Shown here in pieces: positions 1-7,537 of a stretch of 58,013 bases of DNA. Under the pieces are notes generated by a model. It did not search any database. It saw nothing but the letters and a program-made list of their open reading frames with translations, and had not been told where the DNA came from. Origin of the DNA: Actinobacteria bacterium OV450 (GTDB lineage: Bacteria > Actinomycetota > Actinomycetes > Streptomycetales > Streptomycetaceae); the NCBI GenBank assembly GCA_001298555.1, contig LJCW01000337.1:1-58013 (forward strand). The letters are read 5' to 3'. Position 1 is the first letter of the stretch. Every line of letters starts with the position of its first letter. A program made the position numbers and the translations under genes.

Positions 1-1273
1 CGGGCGGGAGGGGGGCGCCGGTGTAGGAGATCACCCGGAACGAGGCGAAGTGGTCCCGGGTGGCGTCGGGGTGGGCGGCCAGGGCCATGAAGGCGGTGGC
101 CGGGCCGACGGTGTAGGCGGGGCGGTGCTCCAGGAAGGCGTCGAGGACGACGCCGGCGTCGAAGCGGTGCGCGAGGACGAGGGTGCCGGCGTTGGCGAGG
201 CAGGCCCCGAGCTCGCAGACCATGCCGGTGATGTGGAAGAGCGGTGCGAGGGCGAAGTACGTGGCGCCCTCGGGGAGCGGGTGCCCGGTGACCTGGCGGA
301 CGGCGTTGTGGGTGAGCGCGCCGTGCGGGTTCATGGCGCCCTTGGGGGTGCCGCTGGTGCCGGAGGTGTAGCTGATGAGCGCGGTGTCGGCGGCGGTGAA
401 TCCGGGGTCCGGCGGGGCGGGATGGCCCTGGCGCGCGACGGCGGCCAGATCGGCTCGGGCGGGGACCCCCGTGGCGCCGGCGCGAGGACGGGCGGGCCCG
501 CCCTGCGACGCGCCGGACTGCCGGACCCCGGGCTGCGGGACCCCGGACTGCGGGACCCCGGACTGCCGGGAGCTGTCGTCCGCGGATCGGTCGTGCGCGG
601 CTCCGTCGTGCGCGGCTCCGTCGTGCGCGGCTCCGTCGTGCGCGGCTCCGTCGTGCGCGGCTCCGCCCTGCGCGGCTCCGCCCTGCGCGGCTCCGCCCTG
701 CGGGGTGCGTGGGTGCGGGACCGCCCCGGCTGCGCCCGCCGGAGACGGCGCGGGGGAAGCCGGGGGGAACACGCGCGGGTCGTTGCGGGTCTGGAACTCG
801 TGGTCCGAGGCGGTCAGGACGGCCCGTACCGCCGTGTCACGGACGGCTCCGGCCAGGTACGCCGACCACGCCCCGCCCTCGCACAGCAGCGCGACGGCCC
901 CGGAATCGCGCAGGATGTGCCCGACCTCTCCCGCTTTGTACATGGGGTTGAGAGGGACGACCACCGCCCCGGCCTTCCATGCGGCCAGCGTGGCGAGCAC
1001 GAAGTGCGGGGTGTTCTGGAGCATGACCGCGACCCGGTCCCCGCGGCCGACGCCGTGTGCGGCGAGGTGGCCGGCGACGGAGTCGGAGAGGGCGTCGGTC
1101 TCCGCGTAGCCGATGCGGCCGTCGAAGTAGGCGAGCGCGGTGCGCCCGGGGGCGCGGGCGACGGCCTCACGGAAGGCGTGCAGGAGGCTGGGCGGCGGGG
1201 AGACGGGGGCCCGCTGGGCGGGGCTGAGGAGCGCCAGCCACGGCTTGGCGGCGTAGCCCGCGGCCACGGTCAC
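1..1273 (-). CDS. Acyl-CoA synthetase / AMP-dependent ligase (partial, C-terminus outside window)
   Basis: This is an ANL-superfamily enzyme that would activate a carboxylic acid to its acyl-AMP and then acyl-CoA. The N-terminal AMP-binding core is visible, with the P-loop YTSGTSGTPKG at about residue 302 and then an ALAPLFHITGM block. The GTG start at 1273 overlaps the stop of the upstream SDR gene (GTGA), so the two are translationally coupled. The P-loop lies about 100 residues later than is usual for the family. The extra length is a low-complexity insert (about residues 170-280) made of pentapeptide repeats encoded by 15-bp DNA repeats. The remainder of the enzyme lies beyond base 1. Substrate is unknown; pairing with an SDR suggests fatty-acid or aromatic-acid catabolism (inference). 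Confidence 0.9.
   Translation of the reverse strand, partial: MTVAAGYAAKPWLALLSPAQRAPVSPPPSLLHAFREAVARAPGRTALAYFDGRIGYAETDALSDSVAGHLAAHGVGRGDRVAVMLQNTPHFVLATLAAWKAGAVVVPLNPMYKAGEVGHILRDSGAVALLCEGGAWSAYLAGAVRDTAVRAVLTASDHEFQTRNDPRVFPPASPAPSPAGAAGAVPHPRTPQGGAAQGGAAQGGAAHDGAAHDGAAHDGAAHDGAAHDRSADDSSRQSGVPQSGVPQPGVRQSGASQGGPARPRAGATGVPARADLAAVARQGHPAPPDPGFTAADTALISYTSGTSGTPKGAMNPHGALTHNAVRQVTGHPLPEGATYFALAPLFHITGMVCELGACLANAGTLVLAHRFDAGVVLDAFLEHRPAYTVGPATAFMALAAHPDATRDHFASFRVISYTGAPLPP
523..710. repeat. 15-bp minisatellite inside the acyl-CoA ligase gene
   Basis: On the + strand the 15-mer ctccgtcgtgcgcgg is repeated four times at 601-660, followed by three copies of the variant ctccgccctgcgcgg (661-705). 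It is preceded by three copies of a second 15-mer around gggaccccggactgc (about 523-570). The period keeps the reading frame. On the minus strand it encodes pentapeptides of the type AHDGA, AQGGA and SGVPQ between the N-terminal lobe and the ATP-binding loop. Confidence 0.9.
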
Positions 1274-2034
1274 CTGGCCTCCCACTTGCGCTGGAGGTGG
1301 TTCATGCCGGTGAGCCAGCGGTCCGGTTCGGTGGCGCGCGCGGCGTAGTAGTCCGCGACCTCGGGGTGCGGGAGGATCAAGAACCGGCCCTTCTCCATGC
1401 CGTCGAACAGTGCGTCCGCAACCGCTGCCGGCTCGATCGCGGTCGGCGCGAGAACGAGTTCGCCCGCCGAGCCCGCGGCCGTCAGCATGTCGGTGCGTAC
1501 CCCCTGCGGGCAGATGGCGTGCACCTCCACACCGCGGTGGCGGTAGGTCAGCGAGAGCCACTCCGCGAAGGCGAGCGCACCGTGCTTGGTGACACTGTAC
1601 GGCGCCGCCCCGATCATGGTGAGCAGCCCTGCGGCCGAGACGGTGGACACGAAGCGGCCGCTCCCGCGCTCCAGCCAGTCGGGCAGCAGCAGCCGGGCGG
1701 CGCGGACGTGCGCCATGACGTTGGTGTCCCAGGCCGCCTCCCAGACCGCCTCGTCGGCGAACGCGTCCCCTCCCGAGGCGAGTCCGGCGTTCGCGCAGTA
1801 GACGTCCACCCTGCCGCCGAGCGCCTCGCGGGCCTCGGCGACGACGGCCGACGCATCGCCCGGGACCGGGATCGCCCGGGCGCCGATCGCGGCCGCCACG
1901 GCGGCGGCCTTGGCGGGGTCGAGGTCGTTGACCACCACCGTGGCCCCCTCGGCGGCGAAGCGGTGGGCGAGGGCGGCGCCGATGCCGCCGCCCGCGCCGG
2001 TGACGACGACTCGCTGGTCCTGGTACGCGCTCAC
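1270..2034 (-). CDS. SDR family NAD(P)-dependent oxidoreductase
   Basis: A classical short-chain dehydrogenase/reductase of about 254 residues. The Rossmann motif TGAGGGIG is near the N-terminus, an NAG element follows in the middle, and the catalytic Tyr and Lys are in YSVTKHG. The GTG at 2034 is preferred because AAAGGTGA sits just before it; an in-frame ATG at 2049 would place that ribosome site inside the gene. The stop overlaps the GTG of the acyl-CoA ligase downstream, giving a two-gene operon. Likely oxidises or reduces a hydroxy/keto acyl intermediate; the substrate cannot be read from sequence. Confidence 0.9.
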   Translation of the reverse strand: MSAYQDQRVVVTGAGGGIGAALAHRFAAEGATVVVNDLDPAKAAAVAAAIGARAIPVPGDASAVVAEAREALGGRVDVYCANAGLASGGDAFADEAVWEAAWDTNVMAHVRAARLLLPDWLERGSGRFVSTVSAAGLLTMIGAAPYSVTKHGALAFAEWLSLTYRHRGVEVHAICPQGVRTDMLTAAGSAGELVLAPTAIEPAAVADALFDGMEKGRFLILPHPEVADYYAARATEPDRWLTGMNHLQRKWEAR

Positions 2035-2068
2035 GGGATCACCTTTCATGGCCGGATGCCGGGCAGAC

Positions 2069-2082
2069 TAACCGGTCGGTAT
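2069..2082. promoter_or_regulatory. Candidate TetR operator upstream of the SDR/ligase operon
   Basis: Contains the near-palindrome AACCGGTCGGTAT. On the minus strand it reads ATACCGACCGGT, a 12-mer found identically at 17286-17297 before the molybdopterin oxidoreductase gene, next to a tetR gene. It lies 35-48 bp upstream of the SDR start and also precedes the divergent gene at 2120. Regulator assignment is inference. Confidence 0.5.
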
Positions 2083-2107
2083 GTCGGGGTGGAAGAGGGG
2101 CGGCGCC

Positions 2108-2113
2108 TAGCGT
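2108..2113 (+). promoter_or_regulatory. -10 box for a leaderless transcript
   Basis: TAGCGT matches TANNNT and ends 6 nt before the ATG at 2120, so transcription should start at or next to the start codon. There is no convincing ribosome binding site. A clear -35 box is not seen. Confidence 0.5.
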
Positions 2114-2119
2114 GGCCGG

Positions 2120-3403
2120 ATGACGCTGTCACGACGGGGGTTGCTGGGTCTGGCGGGGACGACGGGGGCCCTGGGCAGCCTCGGGGCGGTGGGTGCGGCC
2201 CCCGGCCGGGCCCCGGACCCGGCACCGCGGCCGGCGCCGGCAGCCGCCGCCGAGCGGGTGCGCACCGGCTTCGAGCAGCTCGCCGCCGACGGCTACGGGG
2301 CGCTCGCCGGCCGGCGGGTCGGGGTCGTCACCAACCCCACCGGGATCACCGCCGACGCCCGCCACCTGGTCGACGTACTGCACGCGGACGCGCGGGTGGA
2401 CCTGGTGGCGGTGTTCGGACCGGAGCACGGGTTCCGCGGGACGGCGCAGGCGGGCGACTCCGAGGCGGCGGGACGCGATCCGGCGACCGGGCTGCCGGTG
2501 TACGACACGTACGGCAAGAGCGGGCAGAAGCTCGCGGACGTGTTCACGGCGGCCGGCGTCGACACGGTCGTCTTCGACATCCAGGACGTCGGCGCCCGCT
2601 TCTACACCTACATCTGGACCCTGTACGACTGCATGCGCGCGGCCGCGCTCGCCGGCAAGGCGGTCGTCGTCCTGGACCGGCCGAACCCGGCGGGCGGGGT
2701 ACGGGCCGCCGGCCCCGTGCTGGAACGCGCGTACGCGAGCGGCGTGGGCCGCGAGCCGATCGCGCTGGCGCACGGGATGACGGTGGCCGAACTGGCCCTG
2801 CTGTTCAACGGGGAGTTCCTGGTCGCGCAGCCGGTCGAGCTGCACACGGTCCGGATGACCGGGTGGCGGCGGGACTCCTTCTTCGGGGCGACCGGACTGC
2901 CCTGGGTGCCGCCGAGCCCGAACGTGCCGACGCCGGACACGGCACTCGCGTACGCCGGCACCTGCCTGTTCGAGGGCACCAACCTGTCCGAGGGGCGCGG
3001 GACGACCACGCCGTTCGAGGTGGTCGGGGCGGAGGGCGTGGACCGGCGGTGGGCGGAGGCGGCCGAGGCGCTGGGACTGCCCGGGGTGTGGTTCCGCGAG
3101 GCCTGGTTCACGCCGACCTTCTCCAAGTTCACGGGGAAGGTGTGCGGCGGGGTCCGGCTGATCGTGCACGACCGGGCGGCCTTCGATCCGGTGCGCGCCG
3201 GGATCGGGCTGCTGGTGACGGCGAAGCGGACGTGGAGCGGGTTCGCGTGGCGCACCGACCACTGGATCGACCAGCTGACCGGTTCGGACCGGGTGCGCAA
3301 GATGGTGGACGCGGGGGCCGGGGTCGAGGAGATCGCGGCCGACTGGGCGGCGGGACTGGAGCGGTTCGCGGCGGTGCGGGGGCGGTACCTGCTCTACCCG
3401 TGA
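2120..3403 (+). CDS. Secreted DUF1343 / NamZ-type exo-beta-N-acetylmuramidase
   Basis: A 427-residue protein of the DUF1343 family. The characterised member NamZ (B. subtilis) removes N-acetylmuramic acid from the non-reducing ends of peptidoglycan fragments. The N-terminus has SRRGLLGLAG followed by a hydrophobic, alanine-rich stretch, which looks like a Tat signal peptide. The family core starts at about residue 45 with GVVTNPTGIT, followed by FGPEHGFRG and FDIQDVGARFYTY. A later block, FEGTNLSEGRGTT, is also typical. It is a single-gene unit, probably translated from a leaderless mRNA. A role in cell-wall turnover or recycling is inferred from the family. Confidence 0.88.
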   Translation: MTLSRRGLLGLAGTTGALGSLGAVGAAPGRAPDPAPRPAPAAAAERVRTGFEQLAADGYGALAGRRVGVVTNPTGITADARHLVDVLHADARVDLVAVFGPEHGFRGTAQAGDSEAAGRDPATGLPVYDTYGKSGQKLADVFTAAGVDTVVFDIQDVGARFYTYIWTLYDCMRAAALAGKAVVVLDRPNPAGGVRAAGPVLERAYASGVGREPIALAHGMTVAELALLFNGEFLVAQPVELHTVRMTGWRRDSFFGATGLPWVPPSPNVPTPDTALAYAGTCLFEGTNLSEGRGTTTPFEVVGAEGVDRRWAEAAEALGLPGVWFREAWFTPTFSKFTGKVCGGVRLIVHDRAAFDPVRAGIGLLVTAKRTWSGFAWRTDHWIDQLTGSDRVRKMVDAGAGVEEIAADWAAGLERFAAVRGRYLLYP

Positions 3404-3487
3404 ATCCGCGGGTGCGGGGGTCTGGCCGGGCGGGTGCCGCAGCAGGATGCTGGACGGCACCGGAGAGGCGGCGCGGAGGGGGACCCC

Positions 3488-4921
3488 ATGTCGGACGGAA
3501 CGGGCAGAAGTGTCGGTATCGGTATGGAGGTCGGTCCGTACGCGGAGCTGACCTTCGACTCCGACGGGGACGTGGACCGGAGCAGCCGGGATGCGGTGGC
3601 CGCGCTGGAGGCCACCGACCTCCTGGTCTTCGCGCACGGCTGGAACAGCGACCGGTCGACGTCGACCCGGCTCTTCGACCGCTTCTACGCGCCCTTCCCG
3701 GGGCTGGTGGGAGCAGGGGTGCGGCTGGGATTCGTGGGTGTCGTCTGGCCCTCGATCCGGTTCTCGGACGAGCCGATACCGGACTTCGACCCGCACGGCG
3801 CGCTCGCCGAGCCGGGCCACGGAACGGCCCTGGACCCCGCCACACTGCGTGCGCTCGGGGAGTTCTGGCCGGGACGGGTGGCGGAGCTGGACCGGGTCGC
3901 GGAACTGCTGGAGGACCGGCCGGAGTCGGAGGCGGCCTTCACCGAGTTCGGGGCGCTGGTACGGGAGCTGGCGGGCGTGGACACGGTGGATCCGGCGGGC
4001 ACGGCCCTCCTGGGCCCGGCCGCGCCCGTGGTGCCCGACGTTTCCGGCGTGCCCGGCGTGAGCGTGGTGACCGACGTTCCGGGCGTGCCCGGCGTAACCG
4101 ATGTTCCGGGCGTGCCCGACGTGCCCGACGTGCCCGGCGTGCCCGCGATCTTCACGCTGGACGTGCTGGAGGTCTGCCGGGCCCTCACCGAGGCGCTGGC
4201 CAGGGCGGGCGCACTCCCCGGGGGCGCCGCCGAGCCGGCCCTCTTCCCCGGCGGCGGCCTGCACGCGCTGTGGAACGGCGCCAAGGAGTTGCTGCGGCAG
4301 GCCACGTACTACCAGATGAAGAAGCGCGCCGGGACCGTCGGCGAGCACGGCCTCGGGCCGGTGCTGGCCGAACTGGCGGCGCACCGACCGGCCCTGCGGG
4401 TCCATCTGATCGGCCACAGCTTCGGGGCCAGGGTGGTGTCCTTCGCGCTGCGCGCGGTCCCGGACGGGGCCCGGTACGTGAAGTCCGTGACGCTGCTCCA
4501 GGGAGCCTTCTCCCACTACGCCTTCGCCGACCGGCTCCCCCACGACAAGGGCCGCGGCGGCGCCCTGCGCGGCATGCAGCGCAAGACCGACGGCCCGGTG
4601 GTCGCCTGCCACTCCCCGTACGACGCGGCCCTGGGGGTCTTCTATCCGCTGGCCTCCCGGATGGCAGGGGATTCGGCCGGTCTCCTCGGTTTCGACGAGC
4701 GGTGGGGCGCGATCGGTCACGACGGGGTACAAGCGGTACCGGGCACCCCGCGGCTCACGCTCGACGCGGCTCTGCGCTCGGGGGTCCCGGAGGCCGGTTG
4801 CGTCAGTGTGGACACCGGGTCCGTGGTCCGGCGCGGGGGTCCCCCGTCGGGGGCGCACAGCGACATCTGCCACGAGGAGCTGGCCCGGCTCGTGGTTGCC
4901 GCGGGGCGCATGGGGCGCTGA
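3488..4921 (+). CDS. Alpha/beta-fold serine hydrolase with Val-Pro-Gly repeat insert
   Basis: About 477 residues. An HGW element in LLVFAHGWNSD (near residue 45) probably forms the oxyanion hole, and the nucleophile elbow GHSFGA is near residue 312. Both are alpha/beta-hydrolase hallmarks. No signal peptide is seen, so it is probably cytoplasmic. Residues about 183-222 are a valine/proline/glycine repeat (VPGV, DVPGVP) encoded by short tandem GC-rich repeats. The ATG at 3488 has GGAGGGG upstream; an in-frame GTG at 3434 is possible but has no such site. Substrate is unknown. Confidence 0.72.
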   Translation: MSDGTGRSVGIGMEVGPYAELTFDSDGDVDRSSRDAVAALEATDLLVFAHGWNSDRSTSTRLFDRFYAPFPGLVGAGVRLGFVGVVWPSIRFSDEPIPDFDPHGALAEPGHGTALDPATLRALGEFWPGRVAELDRVAELLEDRPESEAAFTEFGALVRELAGVDTVDPAGTALLGPAAPVVPDVSGVPGVSVVTDVPGVPGVTDVPGVPDVPDVPGVPAIFTLDVLEVCRALTEALARAGALPGGAAEPALFPGGGLHALWNGAKELLRQATYYQMKKRAGTVGEHGLGPVLAELAAHRPALRVHLIGHSFGARVVSFALRAVPDGARYVKSVTLLQGAFSHYAFADRLPHDKGRGGALRGMQRKTDGPVVACHSPYDAALGVFYPLASRMAGDSAGLLGFDERWGAIGHDGVQAVPGTPRLTLDAALRSGVPEAGCVSVDTGSVVRRGGPPSGAHSDICHEELARLVVAAGRMGR

Positions 4922-5073
4922 CTTCCGGCCATGTGCCACCCGCACGCCTCGTCCGCCCCCGCATGCGCCCGCACCTGACCGGGCATGTTGGGCACATCTC
5001 ACGGTGCGTCGTCGTTCGACGGTGTACGACGCCACCCGGTGCGGGCGTGGGCGCGTTCGGAGGTGAAGGTGTG

Positions 5074-5700
5074 ATGGCGGGATTCCGAAGTCTTGCGTAC
5101 CAGGTGCGGGACGCACGCAATGACCGTGCACTGCGGCGCCATTCGCTGCGCCGCTGCCTGGAGCGGTTCGCTCCGTACGGGCACCGGGCGACGTGGTGGC
5201 ACCTGTGCGACCGGCACGGCATCGCCCCCGAGGACCGGGCGGCCGATCCGCAGCGGCTGGTCGCGGCGCTGGAGGAGCTGGAGGACGCGCGGGCGGTCTG
5301 GCTGGAGTACGAGCGCCAGTTCGCGGAGCGGCGCCGCCGCGAGAAACACCACGGGCTGCGCCGGCCGGAGTGGGCGTGGGGCGGCAGCGGGGATGCGGTG
5401 GTGCGGTGCGCCGATCCCGGAGTGCGGCCGGACGGGACGCTGGGCGACGTGCTGCGGCGGCTGGTCGCGGCGCTGGAGTCGGAGCCGGGGACGGGCTGCC
5501 CGGTCTGCGGCGAACAGGAGCTGCGCTGGCCCGCGCAGCTGCCCGGGCAGAGACGGGGGCCCCGCGCGGGGCATGGCCATTGGGAGGGGGCGTGGGCCTG
5601 GGACGGGCCGGTGTGTGCGGGCTGCGGGATCGTCGTGCCCCGGCCGGCGCTGGCCGGCTCGGCGTCGATGGCGGACCCCGCCTCGGCCGGGGCGGCATGA
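5074..5700 (+). CDS. Hypothetical protein with C-terminal zinc-ribbon-like CxxC pairs
   Basis: 208 residues, not recognised as a characterised family. The N-terminal half is charged and helical (RR, RDAR and EELEDAR stretches) and may form a coiled coil. The C-terminal part has CPVC near residue 147 and CAGC near residue 188, two CxxC knuckles that could bind one zinc. A strong GGAGGTG lies 8 nt before ATG 5074. The stop overlaps the next gene (ATGA), so the two are coupled and may act together. Confidence 0.75.
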   Translation: MAGFRSLAYQVRDARNDRALRRHSLRRCLERFAPYGHRATWWHLCDRHGIAPEDRAADPQRLVAALEELEDARAVWLEYERQFAERRRREKHHGLRRPEWAWGGSGDAVVRCADPGVRPDGTLGDVLRRLVAALESEPGTGCPVCGEQELRWPAQLPGQRRGPRAGHGHWEGAWAWDGPVCAGCGIVVPRPALAGSASMADPASAGAA

Positions 5701-6539
5701 GCCCGCGGGGACCGGTCGGCGCGCCGGGGCCGGTATCCGTGCCGGTGTCGGGGTCGGTGTCGGTGCCGGTGTCGGGGTCGGTGTCGGGGTCGGTGTCGGT
5801 GTCGGTGTCGGTGAACGGTGCGCGCAGCGCCGCCGACGGGACCGCCGTGCCCCTGTCCCCGCGGGACGTGGTGGAGTCGGCCCTCGGGGCGGTCGCCGCC
5901 GGGGCCGGGGAGGTGCTGGTGCACCCGCGGACCCCGTGTGGCCGGGAGAGCCTGTCGCCCCGGGTCGTGGGGCCCGTACTGGAGGCGTTGCGGGGCGCGG
6001 GGGTCTCCGTACCGCTTTCGGTGCCGGCGGGCATCGGGGCCGAGCCGGATCCGGCAGGGCGGCTGGAGCGGGTCCGCTCGTGGACCGTGTTGCCCGACCG
6101 GGCGGTGGTGCCGTTCGCGGAGCCGGGGGCAGAGGAGCTGGCGGAGGCCCTGCTGGCGCGGGGCGTGGCGGTGGACGCGGCGGTGCCGCTGAGCGGCCCG
6201 GCCACCGGGCGGGGGCCGGGGCCGCTGACGCGGTTCCTGGCCTGGCCGGTCCGGGACCCGGCGCGCCTGCGGCTCGTGGTGGAACTGGCCACGGCCGATC
6301 CGGCGCTGGTGGCGGGGCTGCGGTGGCTGCCGCCGGTGCCGCTGATGCTGTTCGGGCGGGAGGCCGCCGCCTGGCCGGTGCTGCGGCTGGCCGCGCAGTG
6401 CGGTGCGGGCGTCCGGACCGGCGTGGGCGACGTACTGCACCTGCCCGACGGGCGGCCGGCGCGGTCGAACGCGGAGCTGGTGGCGGCGGCCCGCGAGACG
6501 GCCGCCGCGCACGCCCCGGCTACAGCCTGGAGCCGGTGA
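5697..6539 (+). CDS. Divergent BKACE (DUF849, 3-keto-5-aminohexanoate cleavage) family protein
   Basis: 280 residues. BKACE enzymes are zinc TIM barrels that cleave beta-keto acids with acetyl-CoA. Recognisable blocks are PLSPRDVVESALGAVAAGA, the segment VLVHPRT, and the C-terminal GVRTGVGDVLHLPDGRPARS. In canonical members the zinc is held by an HxH pair and a Glu in a GLED motif. Here only one His of the pair is present (VLVH) and GLED is replaced by GVGD, so the usual metal site looks incomplete. Residues about 14-39 are a serine/valine/glycine repeat from hexameric GGTGTC DNA. Coupled to the upstream gene by ATGA; its last 20 bp overlap soxR convergently. Confidence 0.68.
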   Translation: MSPRGPVGAPGPVSVPVSGSVSVPVSGSVSGSVSVSVSVNGARSAADGTAVPLSPRDVVESALGAVAAGAGEVLVHPRTPCGRESLSPRVVGPVLEALRGAGVSVPLSVPAGIGAEPDPAGRLERVRSWTVLPDRAVVPFAEPGAEELAEALLARGVAVDAAVPLSGPATGRGPGPLTRFLAWPVRDPARLRLVVELATADPALVAGLRWLPPVPLMLFGREAAAWPVLRLAAQCGAGVRTGVGDVLHLPDGRPARSNAELVAAARETAAAHAPATAWSR

Positions 6540-6963
6540 GCCGCTCGCCGAAGACGTCGTCCGGGTTGGACAGGGTGCAGTTCTTCAGCGAGAGGCAGCC
6601 GCAGCCGATGCAGTCGGTCAAGTGGTCGCGCAGGCGCAGCAACTGGGCGATCCGCTGATCGAGTTCGGCGCGCCAGTCCTCCGAAAGCCGGGCCCAGTCC
6701 TCGCGGTTGGGGGTGCGTTCCTCGGGGAGCTGCGCGAGTGCGTCGCGGATGGCGGCGAGCGGGATGCCGACGCGCTGGGCGGCGCGCACGAATGCCACAC
6801 GGCGCAGCGCGTCACGGCTGTAGCGACGCTGGTTGCCGGCGGTGCGGCGGCTGCTGATCAGGCCCTTGGTCTCGTAGAAGTGCAGCGCGGAGACGGCCGC
6901 GCCGCTGCGGGCGGACAGCTGGCCGACGGTGAGCTCGTGGATTTTCTCGGGAATCTGCGGCAC
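6520..6963 (-). CDS. soxR: SoxR redox-sensing MerR-family activator
   Basis: A 147-residue MerR-type regulator. The N-terminal winged helix has LTVGQLSARSGAAVSALHFYE and GNQRRYSRDALRRV, followed by a dimerisation helix. The C-terminal cluster CIGCGCLSLKNC (Cys 118, 121, 123, 129) would hold the [2Fe-2S] centre. In Streptomyces SoxR responds to redox-active metabolites (established for the family). The GTG at 6963 is chosen because TACCCT lies 7 nt before it, implying a leaderless mRNA; an ATG at 6993 would add ten non-conserved residues. The gene is divergent from maoC and overlaps the BKACE-like gene tail to tail. Confidence 0.93.
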   Translation of the reverse strand: MPQIPEKIHELTVGQLSARSGAAVSALHFYETKGLISSRRTAGNQRRYSRDALRRVAFVRAAQRVGIPLAAIRDALAQLPEERTPNREDWARLSEDWRAELDQRIAQLLRLRDHLTDCIGCGCLSLKNCTLSNPDDVFGERLTGSRL

Positions 6964-6970
6964 GACGCCG

Positions 6971-6976
6971 AGGGTA
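6971..6976 (-). promoter_or_regulatory. -10 box for leaderless soxR transcript
   Basis: On the minus strand TACCCT (TANNNT) ends 7 nt before the GTG at 6963, with no ribosome site between. It supports the shorter soxR start. Confidence 0.5.
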
Positions 6977-6994
6977 GTCGGCCGGTCCGACATT

Positions 6995-7040
6995 CGTTGA
7001 CAGACCTGTCGTTGACAGATACAGGCGACCGCACCATGCT
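6995..7040 (+). promoter_or_regulatory. maoC promoter with direct and inverted repeats
   Basis: TTGACA (7012-7017), a 17-bp spacer and CATGCT (7035-7040) form a housekeeping-type promoter. The 10-mer cgttgacaga is repeated at 6995-7004 and 7010-7019, and GACAG-AC-CTGTC (6999-7010) is an inverted repeat. These could bind SoxR or another regulator in the divergent soxR/maoC region; the assignment is open. Confidence 0.5.
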
Positions 7041-7053
7041 GAGCAAGCGCTTA
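7040..7053. promoter_or_regulatory. Candidate TetR operator at maoC
   Basis: TGAGCAAGCGCTTA, with the palindromic core AAGCGCTT, lies just downstream of the maoC -10 box. An identical 14-mer occurs at 8243-8256 upstream of the adjacent tetR gene, so one regulator probably controls both. Confidence 0.7.
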
Positions 7054-7075
7054 TTCGCCCAGGAGAGGGAGAGGC

Positions 7076-7537
7076 ATGGCCGAGCCGAGGATCTTCACGT
7101 CCGCCGAGGAACTGCGCGCAGGGATCGGGGAACCGCTCGGCCCGAGCGGGTGGCTGGAGGTGGACCAGAAGCGGATCGACCTCTTCGCCGATGCCACCGG
7201 TGACCACCAGTGGATCCACGTCGATCCGGCGCGGGCCGCGGAAGGGCCCTTCGGCTCCACGATCGCGCACGGTTATCTGACACTGTCGCTGCTGCCGAGC
7301 CTGGTGCCGCAGATCATGCGGGTCGAGGGCATGAAGATGGGCATCAACTACGGCACCGACAAGGTCCGTTTCCCGGCGCCGGTGCCGGTCGACTCGCGGC
7401 TGCGCGCCACCGCCGTGATCACCGCGGTCACGGAGGCGGGCGGCGGAGTCCAGGTGACGGCGACGGTCACGGTCGAGCGCGAGGGCGGCGACAAGCCGGT
7501 CTGCGTCGCGGAATCGGTGTCCCGCTACTACTTCTGA
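7076..7537 (+). CDS. MaoC-family (R)-specific enoyl-CoA hydratase / dehydratase
   Basis: A 153-residue single hot-dog-fold protein of the MaoC dehydratase family, which hydrates trans-2-enoyl-CoA. The hydratase-2 motif is present as FADATGDHQWIHVDP, with the Asp and His of the catalytic pair, followed by GSTIAHGYLTLSLLP. A strong AGGAGAGG ribosome site precedes the ATG. The last 10 bp overlap the convergent tetR gene, and both share an operator-like 14-mer, which points to fatty-acid-responsive control (inference). Confidence 0.9.
   Translation: MAEPRIFTSAEELRAGIGEPLGPSGWLEVDQKRIDLFADATGDHQWIHVDPARAAEGPFGSTIAHGYLTLSLLPSLVPQIMRVEGMKMGINYGTDKVRFPAPVPVDSRLRATAVITAVTEAGGGVQVTATVTVEREGGDKPVCVAESVSRYYF

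Noticed and set aside
1297..5700. A very long + strand open frame spanning several genes
   Set aside because: It is antisense to the SDR and out of frame with the two hydrolase genes. Only its last part (5074-5700) has a ribosome site and normal composition, and that is called separately.
2129..6292. A 1.4-kb-residue minus-strand open frame
   Set aside because: It is the complement of well-supported + strand genes and has no start signal; long antisense frames are a by-product of the very high GC.
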